Part shown: positions 7,940 to 15,870 of the stretch, piece by piece | How positions within the stretch are numbered: the first letter of the stretch is position 1 | How the letters are laid out: the number at the start of each line of letters is the position of its first letter | From: Muribaculaceae bacterium | Lineage (GTDB): Bacteria > Bacteroidota > Bacteroidia > Bacteroidales > Muribaculaceae | DNA: 64,000 nucleotides | Assembly (NCBI GenBank): GCA_023663365.1 | Contig: JAMPHP010000001.1 | Location: 229,747 to 293,746, forward strand | Reading direction: 5' to 3' | Made by a program: the position numbers and the translations under genes | The notes under the pieces: model-generated | The model's database searches: none | Told to the model about the DNA's origin: nothing | The model's input: the letters and a program-made list of their open reading frames with translations, nothing else

Positions 7940-9433
7940 TTATTCGTAGAGTGTGCCGAGAGCCTTGCTGAGGTATGTCTGGCAGAGCTGCACTTCGATG
8001 AGAGCGTCGATCTGCTCGGAGTGGGCCTTGAGCCACGCGGTCTGTGCCTCCATTACGTTGTCGGAGGTAGCCACGCCCTCGCGGAAGGCGAGAGTGGCTG
8101 TGCGGAGGTTTTCGTCGGCCTTGGCGAGGTTGGTCATGGTCATGCGGTAGGTCTTGTAGGACTCCTGTGTCTTGAACGAGGCCTGGCTGACCTGCAGGCT
8201 CACGAGCTCGCGTGCGTTGTCGAGCTCGAGGCGGCGGATGATTTCGTCGCTTTTGGCGGCGCGGTACTTATTGTAGTTTCCGCCCCAGTGCCACAGGGGT
8301 ATTTTGAGCATGGCTCCCACGCTGAAGGCACCCTTGAAGCGGCGCTTGAAGCCGTCGTACATATTGGGGTTGGAGAACTCGTAGGCACCTACCAGCGCGA
8401 GGTTAGGCAACATGGCCGAGCGTGCCACATTTTTCTGCTGCTTGGCAGCCTCTACGGCATGCCCGAGGGCACGCAGGTCGGGACGTCGCTCATAGACTTC
8501 CTCCATGTCGTAGCCGCCGTCGGGCTCCATGCCTTCGGCGGGGACTACCACCTCATTGTCCTCATCGGCGAGCGTGAACTGCGCATCGACGGGCAGACCG
8601 CACACCTGCGCCAGCGCCATGCGGCTGAGCACGAGGCCGTTTTCGACCTTTGTGAGGTCGACCTGAGCGGCATTGAGCTTCACATCGACGCTGAGCACGT
8701 CGCTGCGCGTGGCCACGCCCTCGTCGAGCATGAGGTGCACGTTGCGGGCGAGCGAGTCGAGGAGGTTCACGTAGCTTGTGGCGAGCCTGTACTTCGCTTT
8801 GAGCGACACTACCTGCCAGTAGGCGGCATCGACGGCGTAGATCACATTCTCGGCCTCGGCGGTGTGCATGTCGCGCGCGGCGGCTTCGGCGGCCTTTGTG
8901 AGGCGGTTCATCGCCACAATCTTACCGCCCATGTAGACGGGCTGCGTGAGAGTGATGGCACCGAAGAACACGTTGTGGATATTGTAGGTCATCGCCTCCT
9001 TGGGGATGAGGGCCACGGTAGAGGGTATGTACTGGCCGTTAGGGCCCTTGATGGGCACGCCCGTGGCCGGGTCGGTGACGAGATTGAACTGGTAGGACTG
9101 CGTCTTGAGGTCGAACGACTTGGTCGGCAGCAGTTGGTCGCTGTCGAAGATCGAGAGCTCGCGCTGGTTGTAGAGATAGCCACCGGCGAAGTCGATGCCG
9201 GGGAGGTAGGCCGCGAAGGCCTCTTTCTTTTGGTACTCAGCCTTGTGGATGCGCTCGCGCGACATCATGAGCTGCTTGTTGCTCTCGAGGGCCATCTGCC
9301 TGAATTGCTCGAGAGTGGTGAGCCCGGGCAAGTTCCGGGAGTCTTGTCCGTGGCAAGGCAGCGCTGCGGCGAGCCCGAGAGCCACCGCCGGCAGCAGTCG
9401 GCACAGTGATGTGATGTATGTCCTTATCCTCAT
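7940..9433 (-). CDS. TolC-family outer membrane efflux protein
   Basis: A 497-residue outer membrane channel protein and first gene of the efflux operon. A signal peptide (MRIRTYITSLCRLLPAVALG to about residue 28, ending CHGQ) is followed by two long repeats of helical coiled-coil and strand regions as in TolC: EQFRQMALESNKQLMMSRERIHKAEYQ in the first half and RRPDLRALGHAVEAAKQQKNVARS in the second. The start at 9433 gives a proper signal peptide; an upstream Met at 9466 would add 11 residues ahead of it. The leader contains a perfect palindrome at 9489-9504. Confidence 0.9.
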   Translation of the reverse strand: MRIRTYITSLCRLLPAVALGLAAALPCHGQDSRNLPGLTTLEQFRQMALESNKQLMMSRERIHKAEYQKKEAFAAYLPGIDFAGGYLYNQRELSIFDSDQLLPTKSFDLKTQSYQFNLVTDPATGVPIKGPNGQYIPSTVALIPKEAMTYNIHNVFFGAITLTQPVYMGGKIVAMNRLTKAAEAAARDMHTAEAENVIYAVDAAYWQVVSLKAKYRLATSYVNLLDSLARNVHLMLDEGVATRSDVLSVDVKLNAAQVDLTKVENGLVLSRMALAQVCGLPVDAQFTLADEDNEVVVPAEGMEPDGGYDMEEVYERRPDLRALGHAVEAAKQQKNVARSAMLPNLALVGAYEFSNPNMYDGFKRRFKGAFSVGAMLKIPLWHWGGNYNKYRAAKSDEIIRRLELDNARELVSLQVSQASFKTQESYKTYRMTMTNLAKADENLRTATLAFREGVATSDNVMEAQTAWLKAHSEQIDALIEVQLCQTYLSKALGTLYE

Positions 9434-9488
9434 AAGAGAAATATGTTGAAAACGTGTGTGCGCCATCTGTGGCGTTTATTTTATTAAC

Positions 9489-9504
9489 TTCGGCAATTGC
9501 CGAA
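9489..9504. promoter_or_regulatory. Candidate operator palindrome of the efflux operon
   Basis: TTCGGCAATTGCCGAA is a perfect 16-bp palindrome, with near-matching AACT/AAAGTT flanks. It lies 56 bp before the TolC start and after a -7-like TATTTTTG (minus strand, 9531-9538), so it would be in the leader just past the transcription start. Such sites often bind TetR- or MarR-type dimers in efflux operons. No regulator gene is next to it in this window. Confidence 0.5.
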
Positions 9505-9530
9505 AGTTCACCGCCGACGCATCGTAGCTG

Positions 9531-9538
9531 CAAAAATA
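9531..9538 (-). promoter_or_regulatory. Possible -7 element of the efflux operon
   Basis: TATTTTTG on the minus strand fits TAnnTTTG. No TTG stands at the usual 20 bp upstream, although TTTG occurs at a shorter spacing of 13 bp, so this is tentative. Confidence 0.35.
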
Positions 9539-9589
9539 GTAAAAATAAGCACAAAAATCGCTATAATGGTCGAAAAAATAGAGAGGTGC

Positions 9590-10366
9590 CTATGCTTGCC
9601 ACTCCTCGAGGCGTAGCTCCGAGCCGTCGAATACGGCGTAGGTGGCACGGTCCACCCAGTTGCCGAGCACCACCAGGGTGCATCGGGTGCCGGGCAGCGC
9701 CTCCATAAGAGGCACGTGATGATGGCCTATGACGATGTAGCGGAGCTCGGGGTCGGCCTTGGCAAGCCCGGCGGCGAAGGCTTCGGCAGCGGCACGGGCC
9801 CGCGGGGTGAACACGGGCACGGGCACCGCGCCGGCCACCTTGCGGCTGTGTGAGCTCCACCCGTGGGCGAAGGGTATGGTCCAACGGGGATGTATGCCGC
9901 TGTATAGCTTCTGGCACAGGCGGTTGTGGAAGATTGAGCGCAGACATCTGTAGCCACGCGGCTGTCGGCCGAAGGTGTCGCCGTGGCCGAGGAAGAAGTG
10001 GACGCCGCCTATGCTCTCGGCTATGCCTCCGCGGTCGGTGTCGACGATGCGCATACCGATTTCGTCGCGCAGATAGTCGAAGAGCCATATATCGTGGTTG
10101 CCGATAAACCACACGATCTCCACACCGCTGTCGGCGAGTCGGGCGAGCTCTCCGAAGAAGCGGACGTAGCCGCGGGGCACCACGGTGCGGTACTCGAACC
10201 AGTAGTCGAGGATGTCGCCCAGAAGGTAGATGGCCTTTGCTTCGGGCTCAATGTGCCTGAGGAAGTCCACCACTTTCTTCTCGTGGGCTATGCGGTCGGG
10301 CATATAACTTGCCCCGAGGTGAATGTCGCTCAGGAAGTAAGTGAGATGTCGGCCGGCGCTGCTCAT
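9590..10366 (-). CDS. lpxH: UDP-2,3-diacylglucosamine diphosphatase, LpxH type
   Basis: A 258-residue calcineurin-like metallophosphoesterase that would cleave UDP-2,3-diacylglucosamine to lipid X in lipid A synthesis at the inner membrane. Metal-binding motifs are in the usual order: SDIHLG (D14, H16), LGDILDYW (D51), GNHD (90-92), GHGD (127-130), and GHHHVPL near residue 210. The start is fixed by a 4-bp ATGA overlap with the upstream DUF59 gene. Length fits the Bacteroidetes LpxH relatives. Another UDP-sugar or cyclic nucleotide phosphodiesterase role is possible but less likely. Confidence 0.85.
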   Translation of the reverse strand: MSSAGRHLTYFLSDIHLGASYMPDRIAHEKKVVDFLRHIEPEAKAIYLLGDILDYWFEYRTVVPRGYVRFFGELARLADSGVEIVWFIGNHDIWLFDYLRDEIGMRIVDTDRGGIAESIGGVHFFLGHGDTFGRQPRGYRCLRSIFHNRLCQKLYSGIHPRWTIPFAHGWSSHSRKVAGAVPVPVFTPRARAAAEAFAAGLAKADPELRYIVIGHHHVPLMEALPGTRCTLVVLGNWVDRATYAVFDGSELRLEEWQA

Positions 10367-10683
10367 AGGAGACCGAGCTCGAGTTTAGCCTCCTCGCTCA
10401 TCATATCCTGCGTCCACTCGGGCTCGAATACGATGTTTACGGTCACGGATTTCACGCCGTCGATGCCCTCGAGCTTCATACGCACATCCTCGAGGATGAA
10501 ATCGGCCATAGGGCAGTTTGGTGCGGTGAGCGTCATATCCACGGTGAGGTCGCCGCTGTCGGCCAGCTCAATGCGGTATACGAGGCCGAGCGAATAAATG
10601 TCGACGGGAATCTCGGGGTCGTAGACGGTGCGTAGCATCTCCACGACTTTTTCTTCTATTTTGAGTCGTTCTTCTGCTGTCAT
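10363..10683 (-). CDS. DUF59/MIP18-like iron-sulfur assembly protein
   Basis: A 106-residue protein of the DUF59 family (SufT/PaaD-like), thought to help assemble or deliver Fe-S clusters. It has the family marks TVYDPEIPVDIYSLGLVY near the N-terminus and LTAPNCPMADFI in the middle, which holds the conserved Cys. The start at 10683 (MTAEERLKIEE) fits the family better than a Met ten codons upstream that lies inside a dyad element. It is coupled to lpxH by a 4-bp overlap. A -7-like TAATTTTG at 10689-10696 stands so close to this ATG that the mRNA could be leaderless. Confidence 0.85.
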   Translation of the reverse strand: MTAEERLKIEEKVVEMLRTVYDPEIPVDIYSLGLVYRIELADSGDLTVDMTLTAPNCPMADFILEDVRMKLEGIDGVKSVTVNIVFEPEWTQDMMSEEAKLELGLL

Positions 10684-10688
10684 AATGA

Positions 10689-10747
10689 CAAAATTACAAA
10701 TTTTTCCTTGCACATAGCGCTATTGTGCGCTAAAAATTGTAATTTTG
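10689..10747. promoter_or_regulatory. Long dyad element between divergent genes
   Basis: The 59 bp between the DUF59 and barrel-protein genes form a near-complete inverted repeat. CAAAATTACAA at the left end pairs with TTGTAATTTTG at the right end, TTTTT pairs with AAAAA, and a GCACA...TAGCGCTA...TGTGC core sits in the centre near 10718. Each outer end reads as TAATTTTG facing outward, so the dyad carries a -7-like box for both directions. It may be an operator, a structured leader or both. Confidence 0.5.
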
Positions 10748-10810
10748 CAGAGCGCGCATTTACGCGCGCGAGCATAAAGCACTGAAATCATTATAAATAT
10801 GCTATATCCT

Positions 10811-11452
10811 ATGAAAAAGCTTCAAGCTATCCTTCTGGCTCTGGTGGTCGTTGCCATCTCGGCAGTGCCCGCATCGGCCAAGTTCCGTATCGGCCCGCGC
10901 GTCGGTATCGACGTAAATGCCTTGCGCATGAATTCTTCCGTATTTGACAAAGACAACCGCGCCGGTTTCACGGGCGGTATCGAGGCCGAGTACACCATCC
11001 CCGTAATCAACCTTGCCGTAGACCTCTCGGTGATGTATGTTCACCGCGTGAGCAAGGCCACTGTGAAGGACGGTCAGGACGCCGACCAGGAGGAGTTGCT
11101 GACAAACAGCCGCTTCAAGAACCGCGACTACATCGAAATCCCTCTTGCCATCAAATATAAAATCGGCCTGCCGGTGATCGGCAAGGTGTTCTCACCCTAC
11201 GTGTTCACCGGCCCCAGCTTCTCGGTGCTCGCATCGAAGAAGAGCATCAACGAGGCTTACCAGAACAAGGCCTTCGACGTGGCTTGGAACTTCGGCCTCG
11301 GCATCCAGCTCTTCACTCACCTGCAGGTGGGCGCATCCTACGGCATCGGTATGACCAATACGGTGGAGAAAGCCAGCGGAAACAAGATTTCGGGCGCTCC
11401 CATCGAAGGCAAGAACAACTACTGGACAGTGACAGCCGCTTGGCTTTTCTAA
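10811..11452 (+). CDS. Small outer-membrane beta-barrel protein (PorT/OmpW-like)
   Basis: A 213-residue secreted protein with a signal peptide (MKKLQAILLALVVVAISAVPASA) and alternating-pattern strands that fit an eight-stranded outer-membrane barrel of the outer membrane beta-barrel domain family. It ends in TVTAAWLF with a terminal Phe, as in barrel proteins. An in-frame Met four codons earlier is possible. The gene lies 30 bp ahead of nagB on the same strand and probably shares its transcript. The role is unknown; I see no enzymatic motif. Confidence 0.75.
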   Translation: MKKLQAILLALVVVAISAVPASAKFRIGPRVGIDVNALRMNSSVFDKDNRAGFTGGIEAEYTIPVINLAVDLSVMYVHRVSKATVKDGQDADQEELLTNSRFKNRDYIEIPLAIKYKIGLPVIGKVFSPYVFTGPSFSVLASKKSINEAYQNKAFDVAWNFGLGIQLFTHLQVGASYGIGMTNTVEKASGNKISGAPIEGKNNYWTVTAAWLF

Positions 11453-11482
11453 CCTATAAAACAACTGTAACGATACACTGCA

Positions 11483-12292
11483 ATGAGACTTGTAATCGAA
11501 CCTGACTACGACGCGCTCTCGCGCTGGGCCGGCAACTACGTGGCCGCCCGCATCAATGAAGCAAACCCCACCGCCGAACATCCCTTCGTGCTCGGCTGCC
11601 CCACCGGCAGCTCGCCCTTAGGCATGTACCGCCGCCTGATCGAGCTCCACAAGGAAGGTAAAGTGTCCTTCAAAAATGTGGTGACTTTCAACATGGACGA
11701 ATACGTGGGCCTGCCCGTAGACCACCCCGAGAGCTACCACAGCTTCATGTGGAACAATTTCTTCAGCCACATCGACATCCCCGCCGAGAATGTGAACATC
11801 CTCAACGGCAACGCCGACGACCTCGCCGCCGAGTGCGAGCGCTTCGAGGCTAAAATCAAGCAGTACGGCGGCATCGACCTCTTCATGGGCGGTGTAGGCC
11901 CCGACGGCCACATCGCTTTCAACGAGCCGGGCTCGTCGCTCACCTCGCGCACCCGCGTGAAAACCCTCACTCAGGACACCATAATCGCCAACTCCCGCTT
12001 CTTCGAGGGCAATGTGAACCTCGTGCCCAAGACCGCCCTCACCGTGGGCGTAGGCACCGTGATGGCAGCCCGCTCGGTGATGCTGATGGTCAACGGCCAC
12101 AACAAGGCCCGCGCCCTCAAGCACGGCGTGGAAGGCGGCATCTCGCAGATGTGGACTATCTCGGCTCTCCAGATGCACCCCAAGGCTATCATCGTGGCCG
12201 ATGAAGATGCCTGTGCAGAGCTCAAGGTAGGCACTTACCGCTACTTCAAGGATATCGAGAGCGCCAACCTCGATCCCGACACTCAGCTCTGA
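11483..12292 (+). CDS. nagB: Glucosamine-6-phosphate deaminase
   Basis: A 269-residue cytoplasmic enzyme converting glucosamine 6-phosphate to fructose 6-phosphate and ammonia in amino sugar use. The family motifs are clear: [13 protein letters not shown] near residue 35, [10 protein letters not shown] (the catalytic Asp region) near 70, and [17 protein letters not shown] near 135 with the proton-transfer His. The length matches the E. coli NagB class. The gene ends 19 bp before a strong terminator. No other nag gene is nearby. Confidence 0.95.
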   Translation: MRLVIEPDYDALSRWAGNYVAARINEANPTAEHPFVLGCPTGSSPLGMYRRLIELHKEGKVSFKNVVTFNMDEYVGLPVDHPESYHSFMWNNFFSHIDIPAENVNILNGNADDLAAECERFEAKIKQYGGIDLFMGGVGPDGHIAFNEPGSSLTSRTRVKTLTQDTIIANSRFFEGNVNLVPKTALTVGVGTVMAARSVMLMVNGHNKARALKHGVEGGISQMWTISALQMHPKAIIVADEDACAELKVGTYRYFKDIESANLDPDTQL

Positions 12293-12310
12293 GCCGCATT
12301 TACCTCTTAA

Positions 12311-12348
12311 AAAAGGCTCGTGGAGATTGGCTCCACGAGTCTTTTTTT
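12311..12348 (+). terminator. Terminator after nagB
   Basis: A GGCTCGTGGAG stem, short loop and CTCCACGAGTC stem are followed by seven T and preceded by a run of A, so it can act in both directions. Confidence 0.9.
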
Positions 12349-12388
12349 GTCGTTTTCGCCGTCGGGGATTTATCCGTCACTCCCCTTC

Positions 12389-12521
12389 CGCCGTCGGGGA
12401 TTTCATTATCCCCGACAACGCTTTAGTGGGGTTTCCAAACCCTGGAAAGGTGTAAATTGTTCCTTCCAGGGTTTGGAAACCCCACTGGTGGGAGTGGCGG
12501 ATAATGAAATCCGCCACGGCG
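12389..12521. repeat. Composite hairpin repeat, inverted pair B and B'
   Basis: Two copies of the composite repeat face each other. The inner blocks (12425-12450 and 12462-12486) form a 25-bp inverted repeat with an 11-nt loop. The outer ends carry 24-nt hairpins: GTCGGGGAT-N6-ATCCCCGAC at 12393-12416 and GTGGCGGAT-N6-ATCCGCCAC at 12494-12517. The loops are TTCATT and AATGAA, each other's complement. With the nagB terminator this fills the gap 12293-12559; I see no gene there. Confidence 0.85.
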
Positions 12522-12559
12522 TATGGCCACGGCGTGGTCTACTGAGGGTATCTATCTGC

Positions 12560-13078
12560 TCAGTCGAGCAGGTCGGCAAGGCGTCGGCAGCCGTTGTCGA
12601 GGAGGTCGAGCACGAGTTCGAAGCCTTCGGCTCCTTCGTAGTAGGGGTCGGGGATGTAGTCGTAGCGCATTGCCATGTCGACGAAGGCTGCCATCGGCAC
12701 TACTTTTGCGGCAGCTTCGGGCGATGGGGCGAGCTCGTGGAGGTCGGCCACATTCTGGCTATCCATGCCTATGATGAGGTCGAAATCGTCGAAGTCAGCC
12801 ACCGATACCTGGCGGCATATATGGTCGAGGGTGAGGCCTCGGCGGAGTGCGTGCACGCGCATCCGTTTGTCGGGTAGCTGCCCCACGTGCCATCGGCCGG
12901 TGCCTGCCGAGTCGATGATGTAGCGGCCGCTCTCGCCACGCTCCTCTACCACGGCTTTCATGATGCCGTCGGCGGCGGGAGAGCGGCAGATGTTGCCAAG
13001 GCACACGAAGAGTATCTTTACGGGGCTATTGCCCCTGAGCGCGGCTATCAGGCGCTCCTGTCGGTGAGTCAGTTGCAT
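12560..13078 (-). CDS. Low-molecular-weight protein tyrosine phosphatase
   Basis: A 172-residue cytoplasmic phosphatase. The signature loop C-X5-R is VCLGNICRS, with nucleophile C26 and R32, and the general acid lies in DPYYEG near residue 145. In Bacteroidetes such enzymes act on tyrosine-phosphorylated proteins, in some cases of capsule synthesis, but no kinase is nearby here. Its start overlaps the end of birA by 10 bp, so it is the third gene of a tsaE-birA-phosphatase operon. It has a 20-residue N-terminal extension before the first strand compared with the minimal family. Confidence 0.92.
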   Translation of the reverse strand: MQLTHRQERLIAALRGNSPVKILFVCLGNICRSPAADGIMKAVVEERGESGRYIIDSAGTGRWHVGQLPDKRMRVHALRRGLTLDHICRQVSVADFDDFDLIIGMDSQNVADLHELAPSPEAAAKVVPMAAFVDMAMRYDYIPDPYYEGAEGFELVLDLLDNGCRRLADLLD

Positions 13079-13812
13079 TGCGGGATGATGAATGTTACTT
13101 CCTTGAAAGCGTAGTGGCAGCCGTTGGAGAGGGTGAGCATACCGTCGTAGTCGACGTCGGTGATGCAGGCTTTAAATGTGCCGTGTGCGGCGTCGGCAAA
13201 GGTGTGTTCACCCCGTGTGCACATCAGCCTTGCCATATATGCGGCCTTGAGGTCCTCGGGGCGGCCGGCGGCTTCGTAGGCATCGAAGGTGCGCACTATG
13301 CGCTCGCTCACATCGGCGAGAAAGGCGCGCAGGTCGGTGTCGCGGCCTCCGTTGTGCATGATTATCGAGGTGGGGTTGGGGGCGTCGGACAGGAATATCT
13401 GCTGGTTCACGTTGATGCCTATGCCTGCTATGGAGCGCTCGATGAGCGCGCCTGCGAGCTTATTCTCTATGAGGATGCCACACACCTTGCCGGTGCCGAT
13501 GTAGATGTCGTTGGGCCACTTTATAGAGGTGCATACCCCCTCGGGCAGCAGACCGTCGATAGCCTCCGCTATTGCCAGCGACACGGCCATGGAGAGCTCG
13601 AACTGGCGCGCGGCGGGCAGCCTCGACGGCCTCAGGAGCTGCGAGAAGGTGAGGTTTTTTCCGGGCTCGGCTTCCCATGAGTTGCCACGCTGGCCTCGGC
13701 CTGCCGTCTGCTCCACGGCGACAAGGACGGCACCGTGAGGCGCGTCGATGCGCGCGGCAAGCTCGGAGTTGGTGGAGCCGCAGCGAGGCAGGATTTCGAC
13801 GGAAGGGGTCAT
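13069..13812 (-). CDS. birA: Biotin--[acetyl-CoA-carboxylase] ligase
   Basis: A 247-residue biotin protein ligase that makes biotinyl-AMP and attaches biotin to carboxylase carrier proteins. The catalytic [20 protein letters not shown] stretch is present near residue 45, followed by [11 protein letters not shown] and KVCGILIE. It lacks the N-terminal DNA-binding domain of E. coli BirA, so it should be an enzyme only. The start at 13812 gives a 4-bp ATGA overlap with tsaE and the expected STNSEL region; the longer frame adds an unlikely basic extension. Confidence 0.93.
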   Translation of the reverse strand: MTPSVEILPRCGSTNSELAARIDAPHGAVLVAVEQTAGRGQRGNSWEAEPGKNLTFSQLLRPSRLPAARQFELSMAVSLAIAEAIDGLLPEGVCTSIKWPNDIYIGTGKVCGILIENKLAGALIERSIAGIGINVNQQIFLSDAPNPTSIIMHNGGRDTDLRAFLADVSERIVRTFDAYEAAGRPEDLKAAYMARLMCTRGEHTFADAAHGTFKACITDVDYDGMLTLSNGCHYAFKEVTFIIPQCN

Positions 13813-14234
13813 TCGGAGATTTCGAGTGTACGCGAATCGTCGTCGTTGACCTTTATGCGCACCGTTACGGTGTCGGCAGGCAGTGCGGCAGCGATGCGCT
13901 CGGGCCACTCTATGAGGCACACGGCACCCGAATCGAAGTAATCTTCGATGCCGAGCTCAATGGCTTCCTCGAGGTTCTCGATGCGGTAGAAGTCGAAGTG
14001 ATAGATAAGCTCGGCAGTGGTGTCGGAGCGGTATTCGTTGATGAGAGCGAAAGTGGGCGAAGCAGTATCGTCGGAGTCAACGCCGAGAGTGCGGCAGAGC
14101 TCGTTGATAAAGGTGGTTTTACCGGCGCCCATGTCGCCATAGAAAGCAAAGACGGTGTTGTCGCCCATCAATGCTGCAAACTCGCGTGCCGCAGCGGGCA
14201 GCGCGTCGATATTGGCTACTTCAATTGTTTTCAT
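13809..14234 (-). CDS. tsaE: tRNA threonylcarbamoyladenosine biosynthesis ATPase TsaE
   Basis: A 141-residue P-loop ATPase that works with TsaB, TsaC and TsaD in making t6A37 in tRNA. The Walker A is [11 protein letters not shown] near residue 32, followed by the family region [12 protein letters not shown] and the late IEWPERI. The start at 14234 fits the usual length; a longer frame reads into repeat DNA. It begins the operon tsaE-birA-phosphatase. Its ATG lies only 4 bp below a good -7 box, so the transcript may be leaderless. Confidence 0.93.
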   Translation of the reverse strand: MKTIEVANIDALPAAAREFAALMGDNTVFAFYGDMGAGKTTFINELCRTLGVDSDDTASPTFALINEYRSDTTAELIYHFDFYRIENLEEAIELGIEDYFDSGAVCLIEWPERIAAALPADTVTVRIKVNDDDSRTLEISE

Positions 14235-14237
14235 ACG

Positions 14238-14267
14238 CAAAAGTAGTACTTTTTTTTGGGATGGCAA
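14238..14267 (-). promoter_or_regulatory. Promoter of the tsaE operon
   Basis: On the minus strand TACTTTTG (14238-14245) fits the -7 consensus and TTG (14265-14267) stands 19 bp upstream. The start codon follows after 3 bp, so transcription would start at or next to the A of the ATG. Confidence 0.55.
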
Positions 14268-14302
14268 AGGGGGGGATTGTTTCGGCGTTATTTGCTTTTC
14301 AT

Positions 14303-14576
14303 GGGTTCGGAGACCCCACCGGAGCGTTGCGGGGGATTCGGTCACCGCCTTTGGCGCTTGCGAAGCAAGATATCCCCCGCGGTGTTGGGTCCCCCGCGGC
14401 GTGAGGTGGCGTATGGCTTGTATAAATGATGGGGTCTCCGAAGCGGGAGGGTGCTTTTTTCACCTTTCCCGGGTTCGGAGACCCCATTGGAGCGTTGCGG
14501 GGGATTCTGAGATCCCCCGCGGCGTTAAATTCCCCGCGGCGAGGAGGCGTGGGGGATAATGAAATCCCCCACGGCG
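14303..14576. repeat. Composite hairpin repeat, clustered copies C to F
   Basis: The gap 14235-14587 is filled by copies of the composite repeat. Copy C (14303-14380) has GGGTTCGGAGACCCC, GGAGCGTTGCGGGGGAT and a long-loop hairpin closing with ATCCCCCGC. A partial reversed block lies at 14431-14444. Copy E (14462-14520) is the most complete: ACCTTTCCCGGGTTCGGAGA, then CCCCATTGGAGCGTT and the 24-nt hairpin at 14497-14520. A lone hairpin GTGGGGGAT-AATGAA-ATCCCCCAC lies at 14549-14572. Hairpins are followed by GGCG or GGTG. No gene is seen in this gap. Confidence 0.85.
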
Positions 14577-14587
14577 CTTAATACTGC

Positions 14588-15870
14588 TTATTTGGCGGCT
14601 GTGATGCCGATTGCTGTGAAGCGGATCTGACCACGCTTGGAGGGACCGTCGGAGCCGAGTGTAGCGTCGGCATCAACGGTGAAGGTTACGTCGGAAGCGC
14701 TGCCTACCCATGTGAACTCGGTGTCGCCGGTGGCCTGTGCGGGCTCAATCTTGCCGGTGGAGCACTGTACGGTGGTGTAGCGGAAGCCTGCGTCGCTAGC
14801 CAGTGTGAACTTGATGGCTGTCATGGTTCCACCTTTGATGTTGATGGTGTTGCCGTTGTAGAGGCGGATTGCCGATGTGCCTGCGTGGAGCACGGGTGCA
14901 TTGCCGCCTGTGGCCTTGTCCATCGTGATGGTGTAGCCGTCGATAGTGGTGGGCTCGGTGGGCGAGAGCTGTGTGGCTGAAATGTTTACATCGCTACCGC
15001 CGGTGGGAGGCGTCACTGTGCCGGAGCCTGCGCCGCCGTTGATCACGAGCTCGGTGAAGCGGATCTGTCCGCGCTTCTCGGGACCGTCGGAGCCAAGAGT
15101 TGCGTCGGCATCGACTGTGAAGGTTACTTCGGTGGCGTCGCCTACCCATGTGAACTCGGTGTCGCCGGTGGCCTGTGCGGGCTCAATCTTGCCGGTGGAG
15201 CACTGCACGGTGGTATAGCGGAAGCCTGCATCGCTTGCGAGGACGAATTTGATGGTCTTGAGGCCGTTGCCTGCCACGGTCAGAGTGTTGCCGTTGTAGA
15301 GGCGTATTGCCGATGTGCCGGCGTGGAGCACGGGAGCGTTGCCACCGGTGGCCTTATCCATGGCGATGGTGTAGCCGTCGATGGTGGTGGGCTCGGTGGG
15401 CGAGAGCTGTGTGGCCTTGATGGTTGCGCCGGAGCCGTCGCCGCCGGTGGGAGGAGTGACTGTGCCACTGCCTGCGCCGCCGTTGATCACGAGCTGCTTG
15501 AAGCGAATCTGACCGCGCTTCTCGGGGCCGTCGGAGCCGAGTGTTGCGTCGGCATCGACTGTGAAGGTGACTTCGGTGGCGTCGCCTACCCAAGTGAACT
15601 CGGTGTCGCCTACGGCCTGAGCGGGCTCAATAGTGCCGGTGGAGCACTTCACGGTGGTGTAGCGGAAGGAAGCGTCGCTTGCGAGGACGAATTTGATGGT
15701 CTTGAGGCCTGCGCCGGCAACGGTCATGGTGTTGCCGTTGTAGAGGCGGATAGCCGAAGTGCCTGCGTGGAGCACGGGAGCGTTGCCGCCGGTGCCCTGT
15801 GCCATGCTCACGGTGTAGCCGTCGATGGTGGTGGGCTCGGTGGGCGAGAGCTGAGTGGCGTCGATTGTGA
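14588..15870 (-). repeat. Three tandem coding repeats of about 440 bp
   Basis: Three units in a row (about 15870-15430, 15425-14990, 14985-14588) code for the same domain and stay very similar at DNA level, including silent positions. A fourth, more diverged unit lies in the upstream gene at about 18115-17740. Recent duplication or ongoing gene conversion is the likely reason. Confidence 0.85.

Noticed and set aside
12320..12877. Plus-strand frame of 185 codons through the repeat pair and the phosphatase gene
   Set aside because: It is made of terminator, repeat and antisense phosphatase sequence.
14588..15870. Regular direct repeats that might look like a CRISPR array
   Set aside because: The units are about 440 bp, in frame, and encode a protein domain; there are no short repeats with unique spacers.
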